This document shows positions 1 through 8,567 of a stretch of 64,000 bases of DNA, piece after piece; position 1 is the stretch's first letter; every line of letters begins with the position of its first letter. The stretch spans positions 1-64,000 of the forward strand of contig JYJJ01000075.1 of NCBI GenBank assembly GCA_003263775.1, read 5' to 3'. The translations under genes and the position numbers were made by a program. Origin of the DNA: Vibrio maritimus (GTDB lineage: Bacteria > Pseudomonadota > Gammaproteobacteria > Enterobacterales > Vibrionaceae). The notes under the pieces are model-generated. The model had not been told where the DNA came from. It saw only the letters and a list, made by a program, of their open reading frames with translations, and did no database searches.

Positions 1-40
1 GGAGGGGTAAATCGCGGTCTCGCCAAACTGACCCCTCTAA

Positions 41-61
41 CTCCCCCTTAGCAAGGGGGAG
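41..61. repeat. Perfect inverted repeat downstream of purH
   Basis: A 9-bp perfect stem (CTCCCCCTT with AAGGGGGAG) closes a 3-base loop, 14 bases beyond the purH stop. A second inverted pair, GAGGGGT at 2-8 with ACCCCTC at 31-37, lies just outside it. No T tract follows on either strand, so this is more likely an intergenic repeat than a classical terminator, although it could stabilise the purH mRNA end. Confidence 0.5.
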
Positions 62-74
62 AACCAAAAACGAA

Positions 75-1666
75 TTAGTGACGGAAGTGGCGCATGCGGT
101 AAAGATCATCGCCATGCCATGCTCGTCAGCCGCTGCGATAACTTCGTCATCACGCATAGAACCACCTGGTTGGATAACGCACTTAATGCCAGCTTCTGCT
201 GCAGCGTCAATACCATCACGGAACGGGAAGAACGCATCCGATGCCATTACGCAGCCTTCAACTTGTAGACCTTCGTCAGCCGCTTTGATGCCAGCGATTT
301 TTGCAGAGTACACGCGGCTCATTTGACCAGCGCCTACACCAATAGTCATGTCGCCTTTCGAGTAAACGATCGCGTTCGACTTAACGTATTTAGCCACTTT
401 CCAGCAGAATAGTGCGTCTTTTAGCTCTTCTTCTGTTGGTTGACGCTTAGAAACCACTTTAAGGTCGTCTAGCGATACCATGCCCTGGTCGCGGTCTTGA
501 ACCAGAAGACCACCGTTAACACGCTTAACGTCAAAGCCAGTCGTCTTAGTTGTCCACTCGCCACACTCTAGTAGGCGAACGTTTTTCTTAGCCGCAACCA
601 CTTCTACTGCTTCAGCTGAAACAGAAGGTGCGATGATGACTTCAACGAATTGACGCTCAACAATCGCTTTCGCTGTTTCTGCATCTAGCTCTTGGTTGAA
701 TGCGATGATGCCGCCAAACGCTGACGTTGGGTCAGTTTTGTAAGCACGGTCATACGCTTCAAGGATGTCTTTACCTAGCGCAACACCACATGGGTTAGCG
801 TGCTTAACGATAACGCAAGCTGGCTCATCAAACTCTTTCACACACTCAAGTGCTGCGTCAGTGTCAGCGATGTTGTTGTAAGACAGAGCTTTACCTTGGA
901 TCTGGCGAGCAGTCGATACCGACGCTTCTTCTGGGTTTGCTTCTACGTAGAATGCCGCGTCTTGGTGGCTGTTCTCACCGTAGCGCATGTCTTGCTTCTT
1001 CACGAACTGCTGGTTGAACGTACGTGGGAATTTAGACTCTTCATCACCCTCTTTGTTCTCACCGTAAGATGGAACCATAGTGCCGAAGTAGTTAGCGATC
1101 ATGCCGTCGTAAGATGCCGTGTGCTCGAACGCTGCGATAGCGAGGTCGAAACGTGTCTCTAGAGTAAGAGATTTGTCGTTTGCGTCCATTTCTGCAATAA
1201 CGCGGTCGTAGTCGTGTGCGTTAACAACGATCGTCACGTCTTTGTGGTTTTTCGCAGCAGAGCGAACCATAGTTGGACCACCGATATCGATGTTCTCAAC
1301 CGCGTCTTCTAGTGTGCAGCCTTCTTTTGCTACGGTTGCAGCAAATGGGTATAGGTTAACCACAACCATATCGATTGGGTTGATGCCGTGAGTTGCCATC
1401 ACGTCGTCGTCTTGACCGCGACGACCTAGCACACCACCGTGTACTTTCGGGTGTAGCGTCTTAACACGACCATCCATCATCTCTGGGAAGCCAGTGTAGT
1501 CAGATACTTCAGTTACTGCGATGCCTTGCTCAGCAAGAAGGCGAGCAGTACCACCAGTAGAAAGGATATCAACACCGCGTTGTGCTAGTGCTTGTGCGAA
1601 CTCAACGATACCAGTTTTGTCAGATACGCTGATTAAAGCGCGGCGAATTGGACGAGCGTTACTCAT
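75..1666 (-). CDS. purH: PurH: bifunctional AICAR transformylase / IMP cyclohydrolase (one-base deletion near 3' end)
   Basis: This enzyme catalyses the last two steps of de novo purine synthesis: formylation of AICAR with 10-formyl-THF, then ring closure to IMP. The translation starts MSNARPIRRALISVSDKTG, the typical IMP cyclohydrolase (MGS-like) N-terminus, and continues into the AICARFT domain with KHANPCGVA and SNAIV. The restored length is 530 aa, the usual Vibrio length. The reading frame is lost at about base 97, where the conserved C-terminus needs ACC GGC ATG CGC CAC but the sequence has one G fewer. Adding that base restores a stop at 75-77. The frame as given has no stop before the window edge. 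Almost certainly a sequence error (see findings). purD would be expected downstream, outside the window. Confidence 0.95.
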
Positions 1667-1707
1667 GCTTCTGTTTCCTCAAAGTCACAGATTGTGTTGC
1701 TGTGTAC

Positions 1708-1723
1708 AGGCAAACGATTGGTT
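1708..1723. promoter_or_regulatory. Candidate PurR operator upstream of purH
   Basis: The 16 bases AGGCAAACGATTGGTT resemble the PurR consensus (ACGCAAACGNTTNCNT) at the central GCAAACGNTT. It lies 42 bp upstream of the purH start. purH is a PurR target in enterobacteria; regulation here is inferred. Confidence 0.4.
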
Positions 1724-1871
1724 TGGCCTGCGGATTTAAAGATAGTTGCCAAACAGGACGAGGTCTTTCATGATTGAGGCGACCCAGTCGTCTGTTGGGT
1801 AAATACCCTTGGATTTTTATCACCGGGGTGGCGATGGCGCGTATTCTAACCAATCTATTACAAAAAAGCTC

Positions 1872-1887
1872 GCGCAATCGTTTGGCA
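1872..1887. promoter_or_regulatory. Second candidate PurR operator
   Basis: GCGCAATCGTTTGGCA matches the PurR core CGCAANCGNTT. It lies about 205 bp upstream of purH and 70 bp upstream of the divergent MerR-family gene. It is a weaker candidate than the proximal site because the 3' half diverges from consensus. Confidence 0.3.
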
Positions 1888-1956
1888 TAGGCAAAAAAAG
1901 TGCAAAAAAGCCTATTAAAGAACAGTTTTGTAACAAAGAGGTTAATTTAAACGGTT

Positions 1957-2370
1957 ATGTTTCAAATAGGTGAGTTAGCAAAACGCTGCAAGGTCACGTC
2001 AGATACGTTGCGTTTTTATGAAAAGAACCAATTGATTGCTCCCGTTGGCCGCAGTGAATCGGGTTACCGGCTTTACAATGAAGAGAGTCAGAGGCAAGTT
2101 CGTTTTATTCTTAAGGCGAAAGAGGTGGGTCTGAGCTTAGATGAAATTAAAGAGCTGCTCGGTATTAAGCTTGAGGCCACCGAGCACAGCTGCTCTGAAG
2201 TGAAAGCGATAACCTCTAGTAAGCTTGAACTCATTGATGACAAAATCGCAGAGCTTACCAGAATCCGTGCCGCGCTGAAGAAGATCAATGATGCCTGCTG
2301 TGGACATGACCATGACGCGAGTCACTGCTCAATCCTTGCGGCATTAGAAGTTGCAGATGAAAAGTCGTAA
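1957..2370 (+). CDS. zntR: ZntR-like MerR-family metal-responsive regulator
   Basis: 137-aa MerR-family activator. The N-terminal winged HTH (MFQIGELAKRCKVTSDTLRFY, residues 1-21) is followed by the GYRLYNEE wing and a long dimerisation helix. The C-terminus CCGHDHDASHCSIL (about residues 112-126) closely matches the zinc-binding loop of ZntR (CCG-x2-H-x4-CSIL), including paired cysteines, histidines and a distal cysteine. ZntR proteins activate the zinc exporter zntA by distorting a 20-bp-spaced promoter. No zntA lies in this window, so the target would be elsewhere. It is divergent from purH. Cadmium or lead responsiveness (CadR-like) cannot be excluded. Confidence 0.82.
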   Translation: MFQIGELAKRCKVTSDTLRFYEKNQLIAPVGRSESGYRLYNEESQRQVRFILKAKEVGLSLDEIKELLGIKLEATEHSCSEVKAITSSKLELIDDKIAELTRIRAALKKINDACCGHDHDASHCSILAALEVADEKS

Positions 2371-2382
2371 CGAAAAGAAAAC

Positions 2383-2403
2383 AAGGGAGGCATTGCCTCC
2401 CTT
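2383..2403. terminator. Hairpin between convergent zntR-like gene and chemoreceptor gene
   Basis: AAGGGAGGC pairs with GCCTCCCTT over a 3-base loop. It sits just beyond the stop of the MerR gene and just beyond the stop of the opposing chemoreceptor gene, so it can serve both. The T tract is poor. Confidence 0.6.
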
Positions 2404-2418
2404 ATTACTGAGTGCGGC

Positions 2419-4065
2419 TTACGATTGCACTTTAAATGCCCCCACACCGACACTTAATGTGTTGCCATTCTCCATCAATTGTTCACTGGCTTCGGCGAGC
2501 TTTTTCGCTTCATTGGCCGACCGGCTGCCATGATCAGCAATTTGCGTTAGATTTTGGCTGATTTCATCGGTCGCTAAGGTTTGCTGCGAGCTCGCTGCGG
2601 CAATCAGTTCATTGAGAGAGGCAATGGAACTGACGCGTTGATCGATTTGCTGCAGTGCTTGTCTTGCTTGTTCTGTGTGCTCGATAGTTGCCGCGGATTG
2701 CTGTTGAGTCAATGTCATTGACTGACTGACCTCTGCCGCTTGGCTTTGTAGCTTTTGAATGATCTGCTCAATCTCATCAGTACTGCTTTGAGTTCGAGTC
2801 GCAAGCGTTCTTACTTCGTCCGCGACCACGGCAAATCCGCGCCCTTGTTCGCCTGCTCGAGCGGCTTCAATAGCGGCGTTCAGTGCCAATAGGTTGGTTT
2901 GCTCGGCGACGCCGCGAATGACCTCAAGCACAGAGCCTACTTCCTGTGTTTCTGTTGCTAGCATCTGAATGTTTTGCTCAGTTTCAGTGAGCTGCATTGA
3001 TAATGCCTGCATATGTGAGGTGGCAAGCTCAATCACTTCACCGCCGTGCTGACCTTGAGAGCTTGCTTCCTGAGCTGCCTCTGCAGCTTGCTGTGCGGAA
3101 TTAGCCACTTCTTGGTTGCTGGCATGAAGCTCATTCATTGCAGAGGCAACCGTGTCGACCGCTTGCTGCTGTTGCTCTGATTGAGCTGCGCCTTGCTGAG
3201 CCACGGTATTGAGCGCGACGGCAGCTTGAGTAATATCTTCAGTGACTGGCTTGATATCACGAATGATGCTTTCCAGCTTGTGGGTGAATCGATTGAACGC
3301 TTTGGCAATATGGCTTAGCTCATCGCTTCCGGTTTCGGGTAGGGTCTGCGACAAATCGCCATCGCCACTGGCAATATCGTCCAATGCTACCAATGTATCA
3401 CGGCATGGTTTGACGATGCTGCGGCCAATGACATAGGCAATCACCAACATGACTGCTAGGGCAGCGACAACACTCATCAGTACTTTTTTAACTGCTTGCC
3501 AAGTGAGTGCATTCACATCATCGACATAGACGCCAGAGCCAATTACCCAGCCCCAAGGTTTAAATAGTTTGATGTAGGAGACTTTCTCAACGGGAGACTC
3601 AGAGCCTGGCTTTGGCCACATGTAATGCACTAGACCTGACTGCTGCTGCTTGGCGAGGGTAACCATGTCGACAAACAGTTTCTTTCCGTTAGGATCGGCA
3701 ATTTGGCTAAGATCTTGTCCATTGAGAGCAGGCTTCATTGGGTGCATGACCATGGTGGGAGTGAGATCGTTGATCCAGAAGTAATCATTAGCATCATAGC
3801 GAAGACTTTGAACGGCGCTGGCTGCCGCAGTCTTAGCTTGCGATAGGCTTATCTCTCCCTTGATGTGTTGCTGGTGGTAGTGCTCCACTAAGGTATAAGC
3901 GGTTTGTACTAAGTGTTGGGTTTTATTCTGTTTGTTGGTCATTAATGACTGCTGATAATCGAGCAGTGCCAAAATGAGCGGAATAATTAGAGCAACGGAA
4001 ACGAGTCCAATGAGCAGAAACAGTCGATGTTGAATCGAAATGCGGCGCAGAAGCGGTGTAGTCAT
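2419..4065 (-). CDS. Methyl-accepting chemotaxis protein with single Cache sensor domain
   Basis: 548-aa transmembrane chemoreceptor. A first membrane segment (about residues 17-37) is followed by a periplasmic single-Cache (sCache_2) domain with the typical NDYFWINDL and MHPMKPALNG strings. A second membrane segment (about 195-218), a HAMP domain and a long cytoplasmic signalling coiled coil follow. The conserved hairpin tip reads NLLALNAAIEAARAGEQ, then GRGFAVVADEVRTLA. sCache_2 receptors often bind small organic acids; the ligand here is unknown. An upstream in-frame ATG at 4101 exists, but the ATG at 4065 is preceded by AAAGGAA at good spacing and gives a normal N-terminus, so I chose it. 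No frameshift is seen. Confidence 0.92.
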   Translation of the reverse strand: MTTPLLRRISIQHRLFLLIGLVSVALIIPLILALLDYQQSLMTNKQNKTQHLVQTAYTLVEHYHQQHIKGEISLSQAKTAAASAVQSLRYDANDYFWINDLTPTMVMHPMKPALNGQDLSQIADPNGKKLFVDMVTLAKQQQSGLVHYMWPKPGSESPVEKVSYIKLFKPWGWVIGSGVYVDDVNALTWQAVKKVLMSVVAALAVMLVIAYVIGRSIVKPCRDTLVALDDIASGDGDLSQTLPETGSDELSHIAKAFNRFTHKLESIIRDIKPVTEDITQAAVALNTVAQQGAAQSEQQQQAVDTVASAMNELHASNQEVANSAQQAAEAAQEASSQGQHGGEVIELATSHMQALSMQLTETEQNIQMLATETQEVGSVLEVIRGVAEQTNLLALNAAIEAARAGEQGRGFAVVADEVRTLATRTQSSTDEIEQIIQKLQSQAAEVSQSMTLTQQQSAATIEHTEQARQALQQIDQRVSSIASLNELIAAASSQQTLATDEISQNLTQIADHGSRSANEAKKLAEASEQLMENGNTLSVGVGAFKVQS

Positions 4066-4200
4066 AGCAAGAGTTCCTTTCTTGGAAAAAGAGTGCATCA
4101 CCTTTAGTCATTCGGCATGCTGATTGTTGTTATAGCTATACCCTATGCCATGTTCTGCGCTGACTCTATGCCACTATCGTCTAATTATTAAGCAGGTCAC

Positions 4201-4224
4201 AAAGCTGGGTTTGAGCCCAGCTTT
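4201..4224. repeat. Perfect hairpin between chemoreceptor and VOC genes
   Basis: AAAGCTGGG and CCCAGCTTT form a 9-bp stem with a 6-base loop. It lies about 80 bp downstream of the minus-strand VOC gene and could terminate it, but no T run follows. The rest of 4102-4304 shows nothing recognisable. Confidence 0.4.
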
Positions 4225-4304
4225 GCATTTGTGGGTATGGTTGCTTATGGGGAGAACGACTTTAAGCAACCCTAGTGCTTTTAGGAATCTAGTCAAATCG
4301 GAAG

Positions 4305-4733
4305 CTATAGCTGATAGTCATTGCGCTCCCTAGCGAGTTCAGAGAAATATTCGACAAACTCAAACTGGACATGATGCGTGTCTTGAAAATAAGCACTCTG
4401 GCGATGAGGGTGTTCGCCACCCATGTGATCCAGCGGGTAACCAGCGGCTTCAAGTCGTGAAATGGCCTTCTTTAGATCGTCGACGACAATGCCAATATGT
4501 TTAACCCCAATCCAAGGCTGCTGCCATGTCCCAGCCTCTCCTTCGCCGCCATCTTGGATGGTGATGTAACTCTCTTCTGTTCCAACGTGATACCAGCGCA
4601 TCGGTTTACCAAACCAATCATCGGTTCGACCTTCTCCTCGTATTGACCAGTCGGGTAGTGCTGCCAAAAGCAGCTCAACAGTGTGCTCGGCATCAATTAC
4701 GGTAATATTGGCGTGTTCTACATAGCTTTTCAT
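4305..4733 (-). CDS. VOC-family (glyoxalase/bleomycin-resistance fold) protein
   Basis: 142-aa protein of the vicinal oxygen chelate superfamily. Two beta-alpha-beta-beta-beta modules are visible. The first begins KSYVEHANITV and the second GVKHIGIVVDDLKKAISRL, ending with the FQDTHHVQFEFVEY strand that carries the usual glutamate metal ligand. Members include glyoxalase I, dioxygenases and antibiotic-binding proteins; this sequence does not tell which. AAGGAGACGTT precedes the ATG. It stands alone between the chemoreceptor gene and the left end of the island. Confidence 0.8.
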   Translation of the reverse strand: MKSYVEHANITVIDAEHTVELLLAALPDWSIRGEGRTDDWFGKPMRWYHVGTEESYITIQDGGEGEAGTWQQPWIGVKHIGIVVDDLKKAISRLEAAGYPLDHMGGEHPHRQSAYFQDTHHVQFEFVEYFSELARERNDYQL

Positions 4734-4862
4734 AACGTCTCCTTGTTTGTGTTTGATATAAAACGGTAGATGACGTTAACGATAAATCCTCAAGTTAAGT
4801 TGAGGTCAACAGGAAATCTAATATCAGTGGTTAGGAGAGGTTTGAGTGAGCTTCGGACAAAG

Positions 4863-4896
4863 AAAAAGGGCCTGAAGCGTGTGCTTCAGGCCCTTT
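4863..4896 (-). terminator. Stranded native terminator of dusB-fis
   Basis: A 14-bp perfect stem (AAAGGGCCTGAAGC / GCTTCAGGCCCTTT, loop GTGT) is followed on the minus strand by TTTTTCTTTG, a good intrinsic terminator. It lies about 30 bases beyond the left copy of the fis 3' end. In an island-free chromosome it would sit right behind the fis stop. The island now separates fis from it by 14.7 kb. Confidence 0.75.
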
Positions 4897-4923
4897 AATC
4901 TCAAATACGTTCGCTAAAGGCGA

Positions 4924-4942
4924 ATTAGTTCATGCCGTATTT
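4924..4942. repeat. attL: duplicated fis 3' end
   Basis: The 19 bases ATTAGTTCATGCCGTATTT are identical to 19587-19605, inside the end of the intact fis gene. The flanking bases differ on both sides, so the core is exactly 19 bp as seen. Read on the minus strand it gives the codons for KYGMN and the stop. Confidence 0.9.
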
Positions 4943-5071
4943 TCGATGTAAGTGTTTGTATATGTTCATGCTTGCTTCGTAATTAATTAAAATACCTTTA
5001 CATTTCATGGTTTTGATCTAATTATTGTTTTGGTGTGTTTTTAATTGAATCCGCTCGTATGGCGTCCCGTA

Positions 5072-5090
5072 CGTACATATTTGCGTACAA
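5072..5090 (+). repeat. Arm-type repeat pair next to the integrase
   Basis: Two copies of CGTACA occur 12 bases apart (5072 and 5084), within CGTACATATTTGCGTACA. Nearly the same arrangement, CGTACATATAAGCGTACA, recurs in the same orientation at 19503-19520 near the other end. A paired site close to both attachment sites and just upstream of int is the expected position for integrase arm sites or an AlpA/excisionase operator. Confidence 0.55.
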
Positions 5091-5111
5091 ATTTTGCGAA
5101 GGATAGAGTCA

Positions 5112-6290
5112 ATGGGGAAGCTGTTTGATAAGCATCTAAAGGTTCTACTGAACAAAGAGCGCGACAAAACGATAGTCATGAGTGACGGAAATGGACTTGG
5201 AGCTAGAGTATCGCCGAAGGGAAGAATCCAATGGCAGCTTCGTTATTATCATGGAGGTGTGGAAAAGCGCGTAGATCTTGGGCGTTATCCCGAAGTCTCT
5301 TTGGTCAAAGCTCGTGAGCAAAGCCGTATTTGCAGAGAGTGGTTAGCTGAAGGTCATGACCCTAAGGTACAGAAAGCGCTACTTAGAGATGAACGACTTA
5401 AACCAGTTACTGTGAAGGACGCTCTAGAATACTGGCTTTTAGAGTATGCTACGGATAATCGAGCAAATGTTGCCAAGCACCGTTCACAGTTCAACCGTCA
5501 TATCTACCCATATATTGGTGATTTGCCTTTATCTCAGACAGAAACACACCATTGGATAGAATGTTTTGATCGAGTACGAAAAGGTATACCTGGCGAACAG
5601 AAACCCGCCCCAGTAGCTGCTGGTTACGTTATGCAGAATGCAAAGCAGGCATTACGTTTCTGCCGAGTTCGTCACTACGCTGTTAGTCGGGCGCTAGACG
5701 ACTTAACCGTAACTGATGTAGGCAAAAAGCAAGCGAAGAAAGATCGAGTATTGTCTGACTCTGAGCTACTAGATGTGTGGAAGTATGTTCACGATGATTG
5801 CAACTTGCCTTACTACCGAACCATGATAATGCTTCTAATCCTCACTGGGGCGCGAACTCAAGAAATTAGGTTATCGGCGAGAGGTGAGTGGGATCTTGAT
5901 TCTTGGCTTTGGACAGTACCTAAGTCACACAGCAAAAGTTCCGTGAAAATAGTTAGGCCTATCCCGCAAGGAATAAAAGCTTGGCTTAAAAACCAATGTG
6001 AATCTCTAGCTGATGGTGACTACTTGCTGGGGGAACTAAAAAGCCCCGAGGCGGTAAGTCAGTTTGGAAGGTTGCTGTGGAGGCGCCTTGGTCATAAAGC
6101 GCCTTGGACATTACATGACTTGAGGCGAACCGTGGCAACCCGCCTCAATGAAGATGGGGTAATGCCACACATTGTCGAGCAATTACTAGGCCACTCTCTG
6201 GGTGGTGTAATGTCGATTTACAATCACAGCCAGTATTTAGATGAGAAGAGAGCCGCTCTAGATGCTTGGTTTAAAAAATTAGACAATTGA
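5112..6290 (+). CDS. int: Tyrosine-recombinase integrase of the island
   Basis: 392-aa phage/island integrase that would catalyse site-specific recombination at the fis 3' end. The N-terminal DUF4102-type arm-binding domain (about residues 1-90, with VSPKGRIQWQLRYYHGG and LGRYPEVSLVKAREQ) precedes a core-binding SAM-like domain and the catalytic domain. Catalytic residues are visible: R248 in TGARTQEIRL, H335 and R338 in HDLRR, H361 in GHSLGG and the nucleophile Y370 in MSIYNHS. The ATG at 5112 follows AAGGATAG, so it is preferred over an upstream in-frame TTG at 5094. The gene reads into the island from attL. A strong bidirectional hairpin follows the stop. Confidence 0.95.
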   Translation: MGKLFDKHLKVLLNKERDKTIVMSDGNGLGARVSPKGRIQWQLRYYHGGVEKRVDLGRYPEVSLVKAREQSRICREWLAEGHDPKVQKALLRDERLKPVTVKDALEYWLLEYATDNRANVAKHRSQFNRHIYPYIGDLPLSQTETHHWIECFDRVRKGIPGEQKPAPVAAGYVMQNAKQALRFCRVRHYAVSRALDDLTVTDVGKKQAKKDRVLSDSELLDVWKYVHDDCNLPYYRTMIMLLILTGARTQEIRLSARGEWDLDSWLWTVPKSHSKSSVKIVRPIPQGIKAWLKNQCESLADGDYLLGELKSPEAVSQFGRLLWRRLGHKAPWTLHDLRRTVATRLNEDGVMPHIVEQLLGHSLGGVMSIYNHSQYLDEKRAALDAWFKKLDN

Positions 6291-6351
6291 CGCATTAAAA
6301 AGTAGCAACTTTTGGCAGGGGTTGCGCTATTGGGAACTCAATCAGAGTATT

Positions 6352-6378
6352 AAAAAAGAGGCTCAAGACCTCTTTTTT
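6352..6378. terminator. Bidirectional terminator between int and the HEPN-like gene
   Basis: AAAAAAGAGG pairs perfectly with CCTCTTTTTT over a 7-base loop. A/T runs on both sides allow termination of int (plus) and of the 6381-8178 operon (minus). Confidence 0.85.
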
Positions 6379-6380
6379 AA

Positions 6381-7145
6381 TTAGTCCAGTAAACAACCAA
6401 AGCTATCGGAAAACTGTTGCTCTGTGGTTAAGAGACTTTCGATATAACACAGATCTTCCTCTGCAAATTGAGAACCACTCTGCTTTAACGAGCTAATTGC
6501 GTTATCAATAACCTTGAGTGGCATAGCAACGATTGCATGATCCTTATCATATGTATATAGATTTTGAACGTCGTTAACGTAGCTGCATAACCTGTCACGA
6601 GTTGTTGTTGCACCAGAAGTGAATGCTTTTAAGTGTTCAGGTGGATTCGGCTCACAATATTTTGGCTTTTTATAATTAGCTTGCTCTCTGAGTAAAGTTA
6701 ACCAAGAGAAGGGCAAAGTTAAATCAATCTGTTGGTTATGAATATCTGATGATGCGTAGTATCTCTTATGGGAGTCAATAACACACTTGTGAGTGTTACC
6801 GGCTTCCTTCATTGGAGACTCATTTTGAAATGCTTTAATCGAATAGGGCTTATTACCAACGTAAAAAACACAGATATTGTCAAAAGCCATTTGGGCTCTT
6901 AAAGCATAAAAAGCACTATAGTATAGTTTAACTGTTGGCCACGAATAGAAGCCTTGTTCAATACTAGTTAATGCACTTGCAAAGGTGACTATTGATGAAT
7001 ATAGGTAGTCTAACCCATCTTTATAGAGTTCTCGTTTCAACTTATTAGCCTGAACCATCGTTAGTGTATGGTTGAGTACTGCTTCTTTGTTTAAGCTTTC
7101 ACCAACAATCACATGCTCTCGTATATATACGTTTGCCTTATGCAT
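6381..7145 (-). CDS. HEPN-like protein of unknown function, partner of DGQHR gene
   Basis: 254-aa soluble protein that I do not recognise by name. The segment WPTVKLYYSAFYALRAQMAF (residues about 69-88) resembles the helix found in HEPN/YaaC-like proteins (YYSAFHALRA type). The predicted make-up is mostly helical and there is no signal peptide or membrane segment. I cannot find a clean R-x4-6-H RNase motif, so nuclease activity is not supported. The ATG lies one base after the stop of the upstream DGQHR gene (TAA-C-ATG), which implies translational coupling and a shared job. The pair sits in the cargo position beside the integrase of a phage satellite, which suggests defence or helper interference, but that is inference. 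Base composition is more AT-rich than the core genes. Confidence 0.6.
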   Translation of the reverse strand: MHKANVYIREHVIVGESLNKEAVLNHTLTMVQANKLKRELYKDGLDYLYSSIVTFASALTSIEQGFYSWPTVKLYYSAFYALRAQMAFDNICVFYVGNKPYSIKAFQNESPMKEAGNTHKCVIDSHKRYYASSDIHNQQIDLTLPFSWLTLLREQANYKKPKYCEPNPPEHLKAFTSGATTTRDRLCSYVNDVQNLYTYDKDHAIVAMPLKVIDNAISSLKQSGSQFAEEDLCYIESLLTTEQQFSDSFGCLLD

Positions 7146-7146
7146 G

Positions 7147-8178
7147 TTAGAAACTTAGCTCTGATGTATTGTCCTCCACTGGAACAAATGCAGAATCAAT
7201 ACGATTGTATATAATCTTCATTGATTCCTTACCACCTTGACCCGAAACTTCGTCTTGTTTAATTAAGCCATTATCTTTAATTTTTAAAGCTTCTGAAATC
7301 GTTTCAGACTTAAATGAATTTTTCATTTTACAGTATGGAAGCAGTTTTAACTTAAAAAACTCGCACGCAGCTGAGAAGCCTGCAGAGTACTGGAACGCAT
7401 TGGTGTTCAAATCCCATTCAGAACCATATTCCGACTGTATGGATGAAAAGTAATTATTTAGACATTTAATTTGTAATTGAAGCTCATGAACACCAATTTG
7501 TTCAAAAGAAGCATTAGGTTCTACAAGCTGTTTAATGGCGCTTACAGCAGTAGATAAGGCGATACCGCCTTTACGGCGTTTTTCACCAGGAAATTTTATT
7601 TTGCCATAGTAGGGAGATGTGACTTCAGTATTTAAGTATTCTGCAATATCTCTTGCACGTGCAGCAGCATGATCAATCGCTACGTCAGAGCCTACACCAT
7701 ACAAATCATAAACTAGACTTTTTGGTGCCGGTTTTTGTTCAGTGTTGATTGCGATAAATATGTCTGCACATTCTTGGGTTGTTAGCCCACTATAAATCAC
7801 TACAGGGATTTTAATATCACCAATCTCTGGATTGTCTTTAATAGCTTCTTTTATACCGGCAATGCGATGTTGGCCATCGATTATTTGTGCAGATCTAGGA
7901 TTGATTGCAAATTCAAAAGTAGAGTTCTCGCTATCAATAGTTAGACCATCTCCAACCCAGTTTAAAACCATGCTACCCGGGAAGTCGCCACCGCTGAGAA
8001 CGAAGTCTTTTAAACTTTTGATTCGGCGTTCAGTAAGAACCCTTTGAACTGCTCCTGGTTCATCATCTATACCTCGAACAGAGGAATATGCAATTTTTGC
8101 TAAAACAGATGCTTTTAATGTGGTGAGCATAAAACTGTGGTGAATCTGCTCAACCAACGTGTAGTGTTCTTTTATCAT
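7147..8178 (-). CDS. DGQHR-domain protein (DndB-like family)
   Basis: 343-aa protein with the hallmark IIDGQHRIAGI at residues 99-109, preceded by RRIKSLKDFVLSG and followed by IPVVIY and FIAINTEQKPAPKSL. This set is typical of the DGQHR family, a ParB/sulfiredoxin-like fold that includes DndB, the regulator of phosphorothioate DNA modification. Many members occur in defence islands, often with unknown partners. No dnd genes are present here, so a Dnd role is not indicated. It is the first gene of a two-gene unit with the HEPN-like gene, and two copies of ATATATGTATT lie just upstream, possibly an autoregulatory site. Function: unknown; DNA binding or modification-linked sensing is plausible. 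Confidence 0.75.
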   Translation of the reverse strand: MIKEHYTLVEQIHHSFMLTTLKASVLAKIAYSSVRGIDDEPGAVQRVLTERRIKSLKDFVLSGGDFPGSMVLNWVGDGLTIDSENSTFEFAINPRSAQIIDGQHRIAGIKEAIKDNPEIGDIKIPVVIYSGLTTQECADIFIAINTEQKPAPKSLVYDLYGVGSDVAIDHAAARARDIAEYLNTEVTSPYYGKIKFPGEKRRKGGIALSTAVSAIKQLVEPNASFEQIGVHELQLQIKCLNNYFSSIQSEYGSEWDLNTNAFQYSAGFSAACEFFKLKLLPYCKMKNSFKSETISEALKIKDNGLIKQDEVSGQGGKESMKIIYNRIDSAFVPVEDNTSELSF

Positions 8179-8567
8179 TTGTATCCCACTGACATATATG
8201 TATTTATTAGTTCTAACTATTTTCGTGGATAATATATGTATTAGTCAATATATTGTTCAATTCATGTCATAAGAACGCGAGTTTGGTAAAGGTTGAGCCG
8301 CAAGTCGAATTTGCCCCCATGATACGACACGGGGATTCACGACTAACAGCATTAGAAGAATGGATAACTTCTAGCAGGGTAAAAGCCCATTAACAGGATA
8401 TGAATGAGTAAAGGGTCTATCCAACAATGGGCAGAATTGATTTAGTGCAGACCGTCAGATATGGTCACATCGAGTAAACAAAACTGATAGATTGTCTCAG
8501 GCTAATTCAACTGACTCATGTATGCTCAGTTTGGTAAAACTGTGGTTGCTCGATGGACATATACTCT
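8179..8567. other. 389-bp gene-free region of the island with short repeats
   Basis: No credible ORF is present. The left 70 bases are AT-rich and hold two direct copies of ATATATGTATT (8194-8204 and 8232-8242), a likely promoter/operator for the DGQHR operon. AGTTTGGTAAA occurs twice (8280-8290 and 8528-8538); the second copy sits in a small hairpin (CAGTT/AACTG). The region is followed by small satellite genes and the small terminase gene, so a packaging (pac/cos) or replication signal is possible but not shown. Confidence 0.4.

Noticed and set aside
4924..4942. tRNA gene as the attachment site
   Set aside because: The duplicated core encodes the last amino acids of Fis and its stop codon; no tRNA cloverleaf is present at either end.
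8179..8567. Retron or structured small RNA in the island's gene-free segment
   Set aside because: No reverse transcriptase gene is nearby, and no long stem or inverted pair typical of msr/msd is visible.
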